A program made the translations under genes and the position numbers. From the NCBI GenBank assembly GCA_012513245.1, contig JAAZCN010000142.1, forward strand, positions 1 to 23,606: 23,606 nt of DNA. The letters run 5' to 3'. Source of the DNA: Synergistaceae bacterium (GTDB lineage: Bacteria > Synergistota > Synergistia > Synergistales > Synergistaceae). This document shows, piece after piece, positions 22,225-23,606 of the stretch. Positions within the stretch are counted from its first letter, which is position 1. Each line of letters starts with the position of its first letter. The notes below the pieces were generated by a model. It had not been told where the DNA came from and did no database searches. It saw only the letters and a program-made list of their open reading frames with translations.

Positions 22225-23459
22225 GAAGAGTAGTGATCACAGGAGTGGGTGCAGTAACGCCCATAGGAATCGGCAAAGAGGAGTACTGGGAAGCTCTTGA
22301 AAAAGGCGAAAGCGGTGTTAGCCTTATAACTCTTTTTGATACTTCTAACCACATCGTAAAAATCGGTGCGGAGGTAAAGGATTTTGATCCGGAACAGTGG
22401 CTTGATAAAAAAGAAGTCAGGCGTACAGACAGAATACTGCACCTCTCGACTGCTGCGACCGACCTGGCTATAAAAGATGCAGGTCTTGATCTTGGATCTT
22501 TAGATGAGGAAAAATTCGGTGTCTATATAGGGACCGGTGTCGGAGGAATCGGAACCATCGACGAAAGTTTTACCACTCTTTTTGCGAAAGGTCCCGGCAG
22601 AGTGAGCCCTTTCATGGTGCCGATGATGATAGCAAATATGCCTGCCGCTTATGCCGCAATAAGGTATAAAGCTAAAGGTCCCAACATGGCTGTGGTAACG
22701 GCCTGCGCTTCTTCGATAAACAACATAGGAGAAGCTTATTACTGCATACAGCGCGGTGACGCAGACATAATGATCTCCGGAGGTGCAGAAGCAGCTATCA
22801 CTTCGATAGCCACCGCCGGCTTTACATCCCTTAAAGCACTTTCTACGAGAAACGATGATCCTGAACATGCTTCACGACCTTTTGACGCAGACCGCGACGG
22901 TTTCGTAATGGGCGAAGGTTCCGGGATACTTATCCTTGAAGAGCTTGAACATGCAAAAAGCCGGGGGGCTCACATCTATGCGGAGATAACAGGATATGGC
23001 AATACATGTGACGCTTACCACATAACAGCGCCTGACCCTGATGGTGACGGTGCTTATCGTTCCATGTACATGGCAATGAAGAACGCCGGATGGGGCCCTG
23101 AAGAAGTGGACCTGATCAATGCACATGGTACATCGACTTCCTTAAACGACAAGATGGAGACCGCAGCGATAAAGAGGCTCCTTGGTCAGTATGCCGGTAA
23201 AGTCATGGTCCAATCTACAAAATCCATGGTGGGACATACTCTCGGAGCAGCAGGGGCTATTGAGACCATAGCTGCCCTTTTGGCGATAGAGGAAGGCATA
23301 GTCCATCCCACTATAAATCAGTTCAATCCTGACCCCGAGTGTGATCTCAATACAGTTCCAAACAAAGCCGTCAGGGCAGAGGTAAACAAAGTTCTGATAA
23401 ACAATTTTGGCTTTGGAGGCCACAACGGAGTTCTTGCGATCGAACGCTTCAAGGACTGA
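22221..23459 (+). CDS. fabF: Beta-ketoacyl-ACP synthase II
   Basis: FabF condenses acyl-ACP with malonyl-ACP in chain elongation. The 412-residue protein has the Cys-His-His triad: Cys162 in TACASS, His302 in NAHGTST and His339 in VGHTLGAAGA. It also carries ISGGAE, PFDADRDGFVMGEG and the C-terminal NNFGFGGHN. Length is typical of FabF. CGGAGGAAAG precedes the ATG. It is the last fab gene in the window, and rnc follows after one base. Confidence 0.97.
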   Translation: MRRVVITGVGAVTPIGIGKEEYWEALEKGESGVSLITLFDTSNHIVKIGAEVKDFDPEQWLDKKEVRRTDRILHLSTAATDLAIKDAGLDLGSLDEEKFGVYIGTGVGGIGTIDESFTTLFAKGPGRVSPFMVPMMIANMPAAYAAIRYKAKGPNMAVVTACASSINNIGEAYYCIQRGDADIMISGGAEAAITSIATAGFTSLKALSTRNDDPEHASRPFDADRDGFVMGEGSGILILEELEHAKSRGAHIYAEITGYGNTCDAYHITAPDPDGDGAYRSMYMAMKNAGWGPEEVDLINAHGTSTSLNDKMETAAIKRLLGQYAGKVMVQSTKSMVGHTLGAAGAIETIAALLAIEEGIVHPTINQFNPDPECDLNTVPNKAVRAEVNKVLINNFGFGGHNGVLAIERFKD

Positions 23460-23460
23460 A

Positions 23461-23606
23461 ATGAAGATCACAGCTAAAAGTGAGAGGCTGACAGAAGATC
23501 TTCAGAAAAAGATAGGCTATAGATTTAGGAACAAAGATCTTCTCAAAGAAGCCCTGACCCATTCATCTTATGCAAATGAGTCAGGGTCATGTTTGCATAA
23601 TGAGAG
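23461..23606 (+). CDS. rnc: Ribonuclease III (5' part; 3' end outside window)
   Basis: RNase III cleaves double-stranded RNA in rRNA and mRNA processing. Only the first 48 codons are present. They include the family N-terminal helix pattern (LQKKIGYRFRNKDLL) and EALTHSSYANE, and the fragment ends at HNE, just before the catalytic signature ERLEFLGD expected beyond the window. The ATG is one base after the fabF stop. The acpP-rnc vicinity is common in bacteria, although here fabF intervenes. Confidence 0.92.
   Translation, partial: MKITAKSERLTEDLQKKIGYRFRNKDLLKEALTHSSYANESGSCLHNE

Noticed and set aside
1..23606. CRISPR array, insertion sequence, toxin-antitoxin or phage defence genes
   Set aside because: No regularly spaced repeats, transposase, nuclease-pair or small toxin-antitoxin pair is visible; nearly every base belongs to recognised housekeeping genes.

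Overview
The window is 23.6 kb of compact bacterial housekeeping DNA with moderate G+C. Shine-Dalgarno sequences are strong, start/stop overlaps of the ATGA, TTGA and TAATG type are frequent, and no transposon, phage or CRISPR sequence is visible. Gene order resembles Firmicutes: yicC-remA-gmk-rpoZ-coaBC-priA matches yloC-remA-gmk-rpoZ-coaBC-priA of Bacillus, rsmD-coaD-tmcAL-yceD-rpmF matches ylbH-coaD-...-ylbM-ylbN-rpmF, and fapR-plsX-fab-acpP-rnc also occurs there. The sequence divergence, FabK, an ATPase-dead PriA and a long TrmB make me favour a Synergistota-like anaerobe. That placement is an inference, not a demonstrated identification.

Region 1 (1-8082, + strand): 3' end of cmk, then hflX, yicC, remA, gmk, rpoZ, coaBC, priA and der. 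Most are nearly contiguous or overlapping, so they probably form one or two operons for nucleotide metabolism, ribosome-associated GTPases, CoA synthesis and replication restart.

Region 2 (8083-8765): an HU gene with its own promoter, GTG start and terminator, then a solitary tRNA-Pro(GGG) with its own promoter and terminator.

Region 3 (8763-13016): rsmA and trmB (rRNA/tRNA methylation), a convergent MFS transporter on the - strand, a 250-bp intergenic region with an unusual nested inverted repeat, then rsmD (apparently missing its N-terminus) and coaD.

Region 4 (13038-16466): tmcAL on the - strand diverging from ackA, with a perfect inverted repeat between them, then yceD and rpmF closed by a very strong hairpin.

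Region 5 (16467-23606): a complete type II fatty-acid operon, fapR-plsX-fabH-fabK-fabD-fabG-acpP-fabF, running into rnc. A TTGACA promoter with a FapR-like operator just downstream suggests autoregulation of the whole cluster. FabD makes malonyl-ACP on AcpP, FabH starts the chains, FabF/FabG/FabK elongate them (no dehydratase gene is in the window), and PlsX passes acyl groups to phospholipid synthesis.

No wholly new system is evident. The most notable points are the PriA that has lost its helicase motifs, the FapR with a changed effector pocket, a possible 12-codon ORF coupled to fabF, the shortened rsmD, and two uncharacterised inverted repeats.
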